Below, piece after piece: positions 1-10,332 of a stretch of DNA of 64,000 nucleotides. The notes beneath the pieces are model-generated. The model ran no database searches, had not been told where the DNA came from, and was given only the letters and a program-made list of their open reading frames with translations. A program made the position numbers and the translations under genes. Origin of the DNA: Ophioderma brevispina (lineage: Eukaryota > Echinodermata > Ophiuroidea > Amphilepidida > Ophiodermatidae); assembly GCA_023653785.1 (NCBI GenBank), contig JAMKCH010005394.1:21570-85569 (forward strand), written 5' to 3'. Within the stretch, counting starts at the first letter, position 1. Each line of letters begins with the position of its first letter.

Positions 1-278
1 GGTGTCGCTGGCCCGGCCAGCAATTTCGTGCCCATATGAGTCTTGGTTTGATGACGTCATCGCTACTTTCTGGACTTAGTGCATTTTTCTCAACTAACAC
101 AGTGAGTTTTGGTGAGATTTAGCTGTGCTAGGGTTAATACACAGATTTCAAGTTCAAGAAGCCGAACCACGTGCAGGTTATGTTCGTATATCCATGCCAG
201 TAACAAAAATATAAAAATATGAGTTTTAATGATTTTTTTCGATGTTTCGGATTAGCAAATCACTGCTAATCCCTTTAA
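1..278. repeat. Probable TTAA-flanked element remnant at left edge
   Basis: The right end, AGCAAATCACTG..ATCCCTTTAA (250-278), resembles the end of the 16-kb element family (CAAATCACTGATAGTGTCTTTAA-like), and the preceding T-rich piece with TTTTTTCGATG also recurs there. The left part is cut by the window edge. A TGACGTCA palindrome (CRE-type) lies at 51-58, with no gene start beside it. Confidence 0.35.
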
Positions 279-339
279 GTACTCTTAATTAGATTTTTTA
301 TTTAAACTACTTTCCACATGGGCTTTATAACAATCTTAC

Positions 340-465
340 TAGTTATCTGACAAGTGGGTCCTGTAAAACCAGCGGCACACTGACAAAAATATGAGTTATC
401 TCCGTTCAAAACAGGGTTGCCACCATTTAAACATGGATTCGCAGAGCAAGGTAAAACTGGAGTAG
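340..465 (-). CDS. Exon 15: EGF domain 12, third cysteine displaced
   Basis: The acceptor CAGCTAG and donor ACTA|GTAAGA give a 126-bp phase 1-1 exon that is open throughout: TPVLPCSANPCLNGGNPVLN, then [20 protein letters not shown]. The third EGF cysteine is absent in the frame, but TGT sits nearby, out of frame. Removing three bases in this stretch would restore both the cysteine and the 123-bp length of exons 10 and 11, so compensating base errors are a fair guess. It is the last exon in the window, and its open phase 1 end shows the gene continues to the left. Confidence 0.7.
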
Positions 466-608
466 CTAGCTGAGAAATGCATGTACAAACTATTTTAATT
501 GGGTGAACTAGTATCATATATTATTTCTTTATTTATGAGAAAATAGGACTAATTCAGTTGATGATTGAAAGGGCATGTTTGTATTCTAATATTTCTTGAG
601 AATCTTAC

Positions 609-723
609 TAGGTGTTTGGCAGTGTCCCAGTAAAGCCTTCAGCACACTGCAGAAGCGAAATAAGCCAACATTGCCTAGGTGCAGGTTCGCACATTTTGAC
701 ATGGATGTGAAAGACAGGCATAA
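609..723 (-). pseudogene. Exon 14: degraded EGF domain 11
   Basis: A strong acceptor (TTCTTCTCTTGTAG) and a donor (CCTA|GTAAGA) flank 115 bp. The pieces CLSHPCQNVRTCT and, in another frame, CQCAEGFTG with a C-Q-T-P end give the EGF pattern, interrupted by a stop and at least two frame changes. It is most similar to exon 13 in its first half (CLS-PCQN). Called mainly on position, splice sites and the partial motif. Confidence 0.45.
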
Positions 724-1731
724 CTACAAGAGAAGAAGGAAATTATTTATTGGGGAAAAAATATGCTTTTCAAAATGGTTTAACGGAAACATACTTAAAG
801 CGGCACTGGCACATTTTCACAAAATATGATTTCTTTAAATAGCTCTCAAATGAATAGTCTAGGTCATTGGAAGAATAGCGATACATTTAACCATATTATT
901 TTGAAAAAAAAACATACTCAAAAAAACAGATAGGGATGTCAATAAGAGGTTAAAGATATGCAGGTAATTTGTAGGCTAAACTTTAAGTTTTCCATTAACT
1001 TTAAAACAAATGGTCATCTCAAACCGCTATCATGCCTTTACTCATTGATATTAAACCCACAAAGGTCCAGACCGGTCAAACAGGGTACATGATGTGGGAA
1101 ACATGCATATGGCGTGTGTTTTCTTGTGTTTCAATGCCATTTCGTCGTCTGCTGAATTAATGGCACCGCGCGACATTAATTATAAAATCGTTGTGTTTAC
1201 TATTAGGACGCTGATTTGGTATTAGTCATTTCAGGTGAGGGCTAGTGTAATATAAAAGCTTTTCAACCATCAAAAATATCAATTTTGAAAAATCATGAGG
1301 TCGCACTAGTTTTCAAAGTTTGCCGGGTCTCTTAAAGCATCAATTCCCCCCCCCCGAACCCACCCCCCCCACCATGTATTTTAGTTTCATCCTAAAATAG
1401 ATTGTATCCTTTAATTACAAGTTTTAAGAAGTCATGACCCTGAATTCTCATATATAAGGTCATTTGGGATAAAATCAGTTTTAATTTAAATCTTTGGCTA
1501 CTAAAAAAATAATCTTTCATCATCGAATCATATCCAATAGACAATGCATTATGGGGATTGAACAAACTGATTGTTATATTCTTTTTTAAAAAAGAATGAT
1601 TTATGGGGAAATAAAGCAGCAGCTTATGTTACCTTTAAGTCTTACTTAGATGCATTGTTATGGTTTGTAGTGACAATCTTATGAAATATGCCAAATGAAA
1701 ATAGGTTATGAAAACCACAGAAATCTCTTAC
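724..1731. other. Intron between exons 13 and 14
   Basis: AT-rich intron. I see only a C-rich run near 1348-1375. No exon, no element ends and no open frame of interest. Confidence 0.5.
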
Positions 1732-1843
1732 TCGCGATTTCACAGTTTGTTCCTGCTAGGCCAGGTGTACTTGGCACCGATAATTGTTGCCTAATTCAGA
1801 CACGTTGCACCATTTTGGCAAGGATTTGAAAGACATGGTAACA
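1732..1843 (-). CDS. Exon 13: EGF domain 10, two one-base losses
   Basis: Acceptor TTCTCCAG and donor GCGA|GTAAGA are good, and entry and exit are phase 1. The frame reads LPCLSNPCQNGATCLN and then hits TAG. One base on, GNNYRCQ continues, and one more base on, TPGLAGTNCEIA closes the domain. Five cysteines are visible; the fifth (after CQ) is lost at the second indel. The length of 112 bp equals 114 minus two, consistent with two lost bases in an otherwise normal 38-codon EGF exon. Confidence 0.6.
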
Positions 1844-2290
1844 CTGGAGAAAAGGGATAAAATGTACAATTCTTTTTAAATATTTTCCTTGTTTCGTTAC
1901 TCTTTACTTTCAGCATTAAGAAAAATTTTATATTTTAAGACCTCTCAGTATGGTATTAAAGTCTAAGTGAAAGTATTTCAGCTTGAACAACTTTTTTCTT
2001 TTTATAATAGATCATTCTAAATCTTACTAGGTTTTTGATGTGGGGTTAAACCAATTGAGGAACGGTTGTCTGCCACCCCATACGGAAGGTCCTATTGTTT
2101 TTGCCCGACCTAAACCAAATCAGACATATTTTTTTTCGGCTTGGACTACAACATTTTACAAAAACAAACTTTTACAGCACCAAAGAGATTTTAGCTGACA
2201 AAAACGATTCAGTGGCAAAGGACTCAAGGTATTACTTAATAAGATGAAAATAAACTTGTATTCACTTGAGCAATTTCTTGGAATTCTTAC

Positions 2291-2416
2291 CAGGTGTTGG
2301 CAATTGGTGCCCTGTGAAAACCAGTTGCACACTGCAGAAATAAGAGTTGGGCCAGTCAGACAAGTTGCCACCATGTAAACATGGAGGTTTGGCCATGCAC
2401 AAGTGTATAGGTACAG
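2291..2416 (-). pseudogene. Exon 12: indel-ridden copy of the exon 10/11 EGF domain
   Basis: This aligns end to end with exons 10 and 11, splice sites included (acceptor TAG|CTGTACC, donor CTG|GTAAGA). It contains many scattered one-base insertions and a few deletions, so no single frame covers the domain. The pieces CMAKPPCLHGGNLSDWPNSYFC and, in another frame, CNWF-G-NCQ can be followed. The changes look random, with doubled bases such as TGCC for TGC, as in a raw, uncorrected read. It may not exist as a separate exon in the genome. Confidence 0.55.
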
Positions 2417-2560
2417 CTAAACTAAAATCAATGAGATAGTAGTATTGAAAGAGGTTCATTGAATATTGCATGAATATGTTATAATATGGGCCATAATTTC
2501 TTACACATATAACAACGCGCGTATTAATAACAACTGAAAAACTAATAGGTCAACCATAAA

Positions 2561-3047
2561 TATGTTCATGAATGAGTTTTCAGGCTACTTAAAACTTTTT
2601 ATCATATCAATGTTGTAAGTTATTAGTTGCTGGAGATTTTAATTTCCATATGGATGTTCCTAATGATCCTGATAGAGTTAAACTTAATGATTTACTAGAA
2701 ACATGCAACATGACTCAGTTTGTGAAAGATCCGACCCACATGAGTGGTCATATTTTGGACTTGGTTGTGACTCGCACATCTGATAGCTTAATTCACTCAG
2801 TTCAAGTTGGATCCTTCTTCTCTGATCACTGCACTGTTCACTGCAAATTGAATTTGAACAAGTTTGGAGAAATCAGACTACATATCGCAAACTGAAAGCG
2901 ATAAATCATGCTGATTTTCATTGTGATATAAGAAATTCTGAACTTATCACAAACCCCAAGTCTGAACTCTCTGGACTTATTGATCAGTATAATGAAACTT
3001 TTTATTATAGTATAATAGATCATTCTAAATTCTTACTAGGTTTTTGA
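2561..3047 (+). mobile_element. LINE endonuclease fragment, copy 1
   Basis: The open frame includes DVPNDPDRVKLNDLLETCN, FVKDPTHMSGHILDLVVTR and SDHCTVHC. This is the C-terminal part of the endonuclease/exonuclease/phosphatase domain of a non-LTR retrotransposon (jockey/CR1/L2-like): the PTH-GHILDL-V motif and the catalytic SDH. A frame change after the SDH block continues as YRKLKAINHADFHCDIRNSE until GF-stop. The catalytic GDFN motif is broken in this copy but present in copy 2. It lies antisense to the host gene. Confidence 0.8.
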
Positions 3048-3298
3048 TATTAAACAATTGAGGCAACGTTTTCTACAATCCCATCCCAGAATGTCCTATT
3101 GTTTTTGCCCGACCTAAACCAAATCAGACAATATTTTTTTTCTGCTCTGACTACAACATTTTACAAAAACAAACTTTTACAGCACCAAAGAGATTTTAGC
3201 TGACAAATACGATTTCAGTGTGCAAAGACTCAATGTATTACTTTAATAAGAATTGAAATAAACTTTTATTCACTTTGAGAATTTCTTGGAATTCTTAC

Positions 3299-3421
3299 CA
3301 GGTGTTTGGCAATTGGTCCCTGTGAAACCAGTTGCACACTGGCAGAAATAAGAGTTGGTGCCAGTCAGACAAGTTGCACCATTTAAACATGGGTTTGGCA
3401 TGCACGGTGTATCAGGTACAG
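3299..3421 (-). CDS. Exon 11: EGF domain 8 (identical copy of exon 10)
   Basis: The splice sites, length (123 bp), phase and translation are the same as in exon 10. If both are real, the protein has two identical neighbouring EGF domains. Identity also covers the surrounding DNA, including the embedded LINE piece, so this may be a very recent duplication or an assembly repeat. Confidence 0.7.
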
Positions 3422-3558
3422 CTAAATAAAATCAATGAGATAGTAGTATTGAAAGTTCATTGAATTAATTGCATGAAATGTTATACTCTGGGCCATAATT
3501 TCTTACACATAACAAACGCGCGTATAATACAACTGAAAAACTAATAGGTCAACCATAA

Positions 3559-4045
3559 ATATGTTCATGAATGAGTTTTCAGGCTACTTAACAACTTTGT
3601 TATCATCTCAATGTAAGTTATTAGTTGCTGGAGATTTTAATTTCCATATGGATGTTCCTAATGATCCTGATAGAGTTAAACTTAATGATTTACTAGAAAC
3701 ATGCAACATGACTCAGTTTGTGAAAGATCCGACCCACATGAGTGGTCATATTTTGGACTTGGTTGTGACTCGCACATCTGATAGCTTAATTCACTCAGTT
3801 CAAGTTGGATCCTTCTTCTCTGATCACTGCACTGTTCACTGCAAATTGAATTTGAACAAGTTTGGAGAAATCAGACTACATATCGCAAACTGAAAGCGAT
3901 AAATCATGCTGATTTTCATTGTGATATAAGAAATTCTGAACTTATCACAAACCCCAAGTCTGAACTCTCTGGACTTATTGATCAGTATAATGAAACTTTT
4001 TATTATAGTATAATAGATCATTCTAAATTCTTACTAGGTTTTTGA
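3559..4045 (+). mobile_element. LINE endonuclease fragment, copy 2
   Basis: Nearly the same as 2561-3047 but with a longer open frame (110 residues), starting MFMNEFSGYLTTLLSS and including LLVAGDFNFHMD, where GDFN is a catalytic motif of the domain. PTHMSGHILDLVV and SDHCTVHC follow, then the same frame change. The 5' part of the endonuclease and the whole reverse transcriptase are missing, so it cannot move on its own. It was duplicated together with the EGF exon rather than inserted twice. Confidence 0.85.
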
Positions 4046-4297
4046 TATTAAACAATTGAGGCAACGTTTTCTACAATCCCATCCCAGAATGTCCTATTGT
4101 TTTTGCCCGACCTAAACCAAATCAGACAATATTTTTTTTCTGCTCTGACTACAACATTTTACAAAAACTAAATTTTGCAGCACCAAAGAGATTTTAGCTG
4201 ACAAATGCAATTTCAGTGTGCAAAGACTCAATGTATTATGCCAATAAGAATTGAAACAAATTTTTCTTTCACTTTGAGAATTTCTTGTAATTCTTAC

Positions 4298-4420
4298 CAG
4301 GTGTTTGGCAATTGGTCCCTGTGAAACCAGTTGCACACTGGCAGAAATAAGAGTTGGTGCCAGTCAGACAAGTTGCACCATTTAAACATGGGTTTGGCAT
4401 GCACGGTGTATCAGGTACAG
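4298..4420 (-). CDS. Exon 10: EGF domain 7 (intact)
   Basis: This 123-bp phase 1-1 exon has acceptor TTATTTAG and donor CCTG|GTAAGA. It encodes [20 protein letters not shown], then [20 protein letters not shown], a complete six-cysteine EGF domain. It is identical to exon 11 (3299-3421) and is the cleanest of the three copies created by the tandem duplication of about 1 kb. The flanking intron starts to differ on its right side, so this copy is the outer boundary of the array. Confidence 0.8.
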
Positions 4421-4515
4421 CTAAATAAATTAAAATAAATTGAGATACTCGAAGTATTGAGTCAGTTACATTTCAAGGAGTATTCAGTACCTAGATAAAT
4501 TAAGAATATGAAAAC

Positions 4516-4797
4516 TTAAAAGGGGCATTTCGGGACCCACAGCCTCATTTCCTGATTACCTAAACCAATGTACTACATATCGTACGTGTAGCTAATCTTA
4601 CACAGAGATAGTCATCTCAGCAAGATTGTAGGAATTTTGCAATTTCTGTCCTTACACAGTGACCTATGAAGGCACTGTGATACAGAAATTTTCACATAAC
4701 ACAAAATCAGAATCAACTAAAATTTGGATTTTTTTTCTCAAAAAATCTGCTGAACTAAAACATTTAAGGCTGCTAGAATCACAAATTGCACCTTTAA
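4516..4797. mobile_element. TTAA-flanked non-autonomous element (AAGGGGCATTTC family)
   Basis: Left end TTAAAAGGGGCATTTCGG and right end AATTGCACCTTTAA are inverted and both bounded by TTAA. A second copy lies at 15669-16016 and shares internal stretches such as TTTTCACA/TTCTCACA-ACACAAAA and GCTRGAATCAC. There is no coding capacity. Confidence 0.65.
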
Positions 4798-6477
4798 GTT
4801 CCCATTAGGAAACATACTCCGATGGATGTTATAATTATATTCAGCAAGGTCCAGTCTATTTGCTTGCATTGTTACAATGATCATGACGTTAAGAGTTCCT
4901 TGCGCTTTGCAAGTTTTTGAGTGGGTACACTTGTGTCCCCAAAGAGGCATGGGTTTGCACTGGGGTGTATAATGTTCCCAAAGAGTTCAATCAAATTTGT
5001 ATGTTGCATTAGTCAACTCAGTGTTTCAAATAAAAGGGACCCCAAATTTGCCCCCAATCTCTAATTTAGGTAGATATGGGTCCCATATCCAGCACAAACT
5101 TTGGTTATAAATATGGGTCCTACTTCCAGCCTCTTGGAGGTAATCCCTTTCCAAACAAACTTAAGAACGTCTACTGCAAAAAGAACTTGATTACCAAGTG
5201 ATAAAAATCCACGGGTCTGGTGGCAAAAAAACTTGAAATAAAAGGGCTTGACTGCAAGAAAATGTCAAACCCAAAATTTCTTAATGAGCGCAAAGAAGCT
5301 ATTTGCTATTTCTGTATTCACTACTTTAATTTTCTAACAAAGTGCCCCTTTGTGCAAACAGTACAAGGTGCTAGTTCAACCATAACAAAACATTGGATAT
5401 GCGCTTTCTAAAGATTTTTGGCAAAGCTTCCTGAAGGGAACTTTGCAAAATGCAAAAAGGACACCTACAATGAAATGCTAAAAACAAAAAAAACATGTAA
5501 ATAAGATGATAAAAATCTAACATAACACATTTATAACAAAAAGTAAGGATAAACTAAATTAATCTTAACACACTGTATTTTGGATATTTGAAAGTGTTTG
5601 ATGTGAAAAATAGCAAATCAAATTCAGATGTTACAGACTGTGCTGACACCACTGATGTACACGGACATTTTTTACTCACGTGGTCAGCCTATACGGCAGC
5701 AGCTACACCATGTTACTGCGGCAGCTACGCAAAGTACACATGGGCTAATTGCGAGGCCAGTAGTAAGCTGCAAGAAGAACTTACAAAAGTATTAAACAGT
5801 TTTAGTATACAGTGATGTGGCTAAGGTTATACTCTGCGTTACCTACCCCAATGGCTACCCTGTAGTTGCCCACTAGGTGGCGAGAAGGTGGATGTGGTAG
5901 ACAGTTTCCGGAGTAGACACGCAGCTCCCACGTAGCTACTCTGCGGTTACCCACAACAAAATTTTGAAGTGGATGAAAATTTCATGAAATGAGGGCGCTT
6001 ATGCATTGCTCTCCGTTAGCAATTTTTTGAACGTTTTAGGAAAATCGTTACGAAAATTTCAAATCAGGCATCATCAAAAACCCCCATATTCCCGCACATT
6101 GTAATGCAAAATATAAAAAGTGCAAAAATATCAGAAAAACTAAATTGGCCATGAGAAATTACTGCGCGCGCGAGAAACCAGGTGTAACCACCGTAGATAC
6201 TCCACGACGGGGGAGGCAGCCGCTGTGTGTACACGATCCGTCTATGCGGCAAAAATAGAGTAATCATGCCCGAGACGGGGGAACGAGTGTTACCTTAGTG
6301 GGTAGGTAATCCATGTGTACTCGGTTTGTAGCTGTGTGGTAAACTACCAGGAAGAAATTGGACGTGTATTTCTAGTGACCATTTGACATTCTAGCGGACA
6401 TTTGAACATTTTTCTATTGAATATAACATTCTATTTTTTACCATATTTGCATCTCTAATGACATATTGGCATTCTAC
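4798..6477. other. Intron between exons 9 and 10
   Basis: No gene is supported. At 4870-4960 the minus strand shows QCKP-PL and spaced cysteines that faintly recall a decayed EGF exon, too weak to call. At 5040-5150 a motif like ATATGGGTCC(C) recurs, as in the element at 58831-59258. 5640-6330 is less AT-rich than its surroundings, with CpGs, and may be an old element, but I find no clear ends. The 75-residue open frame at 5588-5815 has no recognisable domain. Confidence 0.4.
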
Positions 6478-6590
6478 AAGACGTTTGACCAGGTGATACC
6501 GGTGAAACCCTCAGGACATGTGCAGGTGAATCCACTGCTCCATTGACACAGACACCACCATTGAGACATGGGGAGGGACAGGACATTGAT
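6478..6590 (-). CDS. Exon 9: EGF domain 6, disrupted frame
   Basis: After the acceptor GCACCTTCAG one frame gives MSCPSPCLNGGVCVNGA with cysteines 1-3, and the next frame gives SGFTCTCPEGFTGITW with cysteines 4 and 5. The sixth cysteine (TGTCAAACG) appears only if one extra G is removed. A weak donor, CTT|GTAGAA, ends the exon at 6478. The 113-bp length is one short of 114, the length inferred for exon 13. This is a recognisable EGF exon with two or three one-base changes. Confidence 0.6.
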
Positions 6591-7059
6591 CTGAAGGTGC
6601 AACTGTGAACACACAGACAGAAAGACAGATAGAAAGATATTGGTGAGTGGTGAAAAATTACAAAGTGGCAATTGACAGAGAACATGCATTGCCCTTTTTG
6701 CTTCATATGTATTGCAATGTAGCAATGACTTTCAAATTAATAGGCCTTCATGAAATAAACCTGAAGCACAATAATATCCTATTTGTTGAAGTAAATGTAT
6801 TGTTTCAACCAGTAACTAATTGTACTAAGTCCTAAGATAAATTGTTAGTCAACCCAGACTAAACAAATACAGCATGTAATCTTGCATCATCCCCTGGCAA
6901 GATGGCAGTATGGAACATGATCTCATATGGACTTTGACCCTGGTCCATGACCTTTGACATTGGCCACATATGAAAGAACCCCGATTGCACTTTAACCCCA
7001 AGTCGGTTTTAAATCGGAGTTTCAACTTTTCAAAGAAGACCTGAAAAATGAAAACCTAA

Positions 7060-7120
7060 TTAAACTGGAACACACACATATACACACACGTACACACACA
7101 TATACATACAGACATGCGCA
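7060..7120. repeat. (AC)n/(ACAT) microsatellite
   Basis: Run of ACACACATATACACACACGT-type dinucleotides within a larger interspersed repeat (about 6890-7160) that has GACCTTTGAC-like wording. Confidence 0.7.
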
Positions 7121-7250
7121 CCCTCGCAATATCCCCCTCTGTTTTTCAAGCCAGGGGATAAAAAGGAAATGTATTGGGCTGGAAGAAAAGGTCAACGTTT
7201 TTTAACCAGTTTTGTCCCAGTGAAAGACTAGTGAACGAGGGTGGCCGGAT

Positions 7251-7378
7251 TTACCTCACACTCGCAGCAATCGCCCTTACCCCTTCCCTCCACTTTGCCC
7301 GATTCAGTGCATCCTCCATCTTCAACCCAACCCTCCTTGTCTCCTCCTCCACATGCTTCAACTGGATTATGAAGAGCT
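7251..7378 (-). mobile_element. LINE ORF2 C-terminal remnant
   Basis: Minus-strand translation gives IIQLKHVEEETRRVGLKMED, then ALNRAKWREGVRAIAASVR and a stop. This fits the extreme C-terminus of many LINE reverse transcriptases (a charged helix, then K/R-W-R---R). Upstream (to about 7545) the frame is broken. The 122-residue plus-strand open frame over the same DNA is antisense to this and is not a gene. Confidence 0.5.
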
Positions 7379-7875
7379 TATTCTATCCTCACTCCCCCAT
7401 GGAAGATTTAATCCAAATCTTCTACAGAGGGGGTATAGATCTCAAATGTAATTGCCCAAAGGGCTGTTCCATTTCAAGTCCATTCTCCCCGTGGATGGGT
7501 TTACCTATATCTTTCACATGCATGGTGCGGATTTCATATTGAATAGTTCATTGAATTAATTGCATCAAATATTAAGTGCAAGATAACTTTAATTTACATG
7601 TGACAAAATAGCCATCACATGTAAACATCTGCCACTTATATCAAACACACAAATTGCTGTACTATTTCAAACCCAGTCAACCTGAAACAAAAGGGATTTA
7701 ATGCATGAGCTGCTGAAACAATTAATACTGGGTTAGAGGAACAAGACCACAAATGGTTGTTTTATCAGACTGCCATTGTAATTTGTTGCGGTGGTGTTAG
7801 GTGACGTCAAATCCTACAGGCTGTTACCAGGTCAACCATGGTAAAATGCAATAAAGAGGCTTGGACAACATGGTA

Positions 7876-8247
7876 TTAAAGGCTGACTCAGAGATTTCGA
7901 AATATAATTTTTTTGGTGTAGTAATTAAAAATAGTTATCTAGAACTAAAGATATTCACCTTAAATGCTTAATATCAAAGTTAGAGATGAAAGAGATTTTT
8001 CGTTTTCGTGCAGTAAACATTCATGCACAGTATAACAGTGCCATAGGATACCGTGTATAACAAAAATTCTGGATCCGGAATTTTATAATAAAGTTGCAAT
8101 TTTCTATATGAAGGACTTCGAATTGAGCTTAGTTATTTCACACAGTGATTAGTATATATATGGACAAGCATTGTGTATATGCAAAAAACATGATTTGTTT
8201 GAAAATTGAATGCGCCCTCATCGGGAAATCTCCGAGTCAGCCTTTAA
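7876..8247. mobile_element. TTAA-flanked non-autonomous element (GGCTGACTC family), copy 1
   Basis: Left end TTAAAGGCTGACTCAGAGAT and right end ATCTCCGAGTCAGCCTTTAA form inverted termini of about 20 bp, with TTAA at each side as the target duplication. The 372-bp body is AT-rich and non-coding. A diverged full-length copy lies at 23124-23485 and related ends at 50501-50780. TTAA targets are typical of the piggyBac and Kolobok superfamilies; I cannot tell which. Confidence 0.85.
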
Positions 8248-8249
8248 TT

Positions 8250-10009
8250 CTGAAGGCTGCTTGAAATGAGAAACTTACAAATTGCATAACCCTACAGTAG
8301 CGTTGAGTTATTAAATCCACCTCAATATAAGAATGTTGATGCATGTCACAATTTTAGACATGCTTTTTGTTACAGTTTGGTAAAATTGTCCCCTCTATCC
8401 TGGAACAAAGTTGACAAAGTTGAAGCCTGAAATTGTGTTACAGTGCACTTATACTTTGTCTTGTCTGAAGTATGAAGGGAAGATGCGCGTGCGTGCATAT
8501 ACCCAGTGCCGCCTTTCAGTTGCAGCGTGCTTGTGCTTTGCCTACGCGAGCGCTGAAAGTCGGTGCAATACGCCCGCATCTCTACTTCGTACTTTGAGCT
8601 GGACAGAGTATAATTTTACTCAACATTGATTGGGGAAGGGGAGGGGGAGATTTTACAGACTTGCAAACTTCGAGCTTACAAAAAAGCTAAATTACCTTCA
8701 AAAATGGCTGAATGATGCAAATGTAAAAGAGCAAATTTTCTCAGGGTGTGTCAACTAATTATAACCAAGATTGTAGTCCTTAATTGACATCCATAATTAA
8801 AATGCTAAAGGTAATTTTTGAGTAATCTCATGATATTCTCTAACTTTGATGGCGTTTACAAGGGTAAAAGTTGTTATTGAATTGACATTTTTCAATGACA
8901 ACTTAGGATTAGCATAAATGAATTTGTGTTGTAGTTGTTTTTACATGTACACTGATTTTGAAATTTGCATTCAGAAAAATTGTGTGTTTGCTTGGTGATA
9001 GGCCGGAAGTGTACTGCCTTAAAGCAGGCGTCATGCTTGGTAAACTTGAAATCGATAATGACTTTCGTTCACATTTAAAAAAGTCGTAATACAATTATGA
9101 CTAATTTGAATTCACCTGAAATGAATGATGATAAAGTTATCATTGAAATTCGACTATTGGAATTGTGTCCTACGCTTATCACAGAAATTAATTTGATTAC
9201 GACCCAAGTGAATTTGATAATGACTTTTGTCCAGTGTAAACACCCTATTTATGAATATATATTGTGTGACCTATCAATTTGCCTACTTTTACAAAGTGAT
9301 ATTACTAACAAAAGTACTTCATTTATACAAATCACATAAGATCAAATTCTTTATACCACCAGATAAAAACCTGAAGCAGCACAGGGTGTGGTGAAGTATG
9401 AACACAACCTCACACACTAATGATAGCATGTCATGGTGATTATTCCAACTGATTATGCCGATCTAATAGGTCAGGTAATAATCCTTCACTGTCATTATCA
9501 TAGCATAGCTATTAGTCCACATTAAAGGAATGCTACCAGCAACCCACAAATAATACACAAATATGTTGAGAACCTGAAGCAATAATACTGTATATTATCC
9601 TTTTTGTTGATGTTGAGATTTTTGTACCATTGGATTTGTATTTAATGTGTTAAACTCCTTCAGAGTGGTATAGCTGTAGATATATGCATTCCCCACAAAC
9701 ACATACCATCCATCCACATCCATCTATCCACCCACCAGACAGACAGACAGACAGACCCACCCACCCATCCATATGTCCATCCATGGAACCAGACAGACTC
9801 TAGACAGAAAGACGTCAGAACATTGCCATTTCATAAGCCAGATTTTGCTCTGCAATCTGACCAAAATTATAATTTACATCCTACCACTAGTAAAATACAA
9901 TAAGTATTGCAAAATATTAATAATGATCTTTATTCTTTAAATTGTCACAGTCATACATTAATCAGAAAAGCCTGCAGGAACAGAATTCTTTCAAAGCTTT
10001 AAAGATGTT
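8250..10009. other. Intron between exons 8 and 9, central part
   Basis: AT-rich. The open frames at 8370-9339 show no domain, and I see no exon. A CCAT/CAGA simple repeat lies at 9700-9785. Confidence 0.5.
9700..9785. repeat. CCAT and CAGA microsatellite
   Basis: CATCCATCCA-type tetramers, then five CAGA units and CCCACCCACC. Confidence 0.8.
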
Positions 10010-10332
10010 ATTAAAAAAATTGAAAGTAATGATTTTTGCCCTGATGTAAAGCTTTTCCATCAAAAATATCCCCATCTGAAAGGATTAAGCTGAGAAATGT
10101 TTCTTTGGTACCAAAATTGTGAAATTTTGAATTTCGTATAGGAGCAAATACGAAATTCAGCCTATATGCTTTACATTGAAATATAAGCAAATCAAAATCA
10201 CCTTTTTTCTCTCTTTTAAGACATTTCTGTAGCCAAATACAAGGTAAGAAATCTTTTGAGTGTCTAATCTATATGAAATTACTATTATGACACAATATTT
10301 GGGTGCCTCAAAATCTCTTGTTGCACCTTTAA
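10010..10332. mobile_element. TTAA-type element (GGTGCAACGAGAG family), left-truncated copy
   Basis: The right end, AAATCTCTTGTTGCACCTTTAA, matches the ends of the copies at 29942-30288 and 55795-56109; the body shares ATTTCGTAT, GGTACCAAA and TTTCTCAGCTTAA stretches. The left TIR is missing. Confidence 0.7.

Larger units (their letters stand above)
1988..4430. repeat. Triplicated ~1-kb block: EGF exon plus LINE fragment
   Basis: Three copies of the block that begins at TATAATAGATCATTCTAAAT start near 1988, 2995 and 3993. The DNA from about 2600 to 3050 recurs at a shift of 998 bp almost without change. Copies 2 and 3 carry clean EGF exons. Copy 1 matches copy 2 along its length but is full of one-base indels from 1988 to about 2600. 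A LINE endonuclease piece sits between successive EGF copies. Copy 3 ends just past exon 10, where the flank becomes unique. Confidence 0.85.

Noticed and set aside
2838..4021. Minus-strand 61-residue frames occurring twice
   Set aside because: Antisense shadows of the LINE endonuclease fragments, repeated only because the block is duplicated.
4870..4960. Possible extra EGF exon (QCKP-PL...C...C)
   Set aside because: Only faint cysteine spacing, no phase 1 splice pair, and frame changes would be needed at once.
7174..7542. Plus-strand 122-residue open frame
   Set aside because: It lies antisense to a recognisable LINE C-terminal remnant and has no domain of its own.
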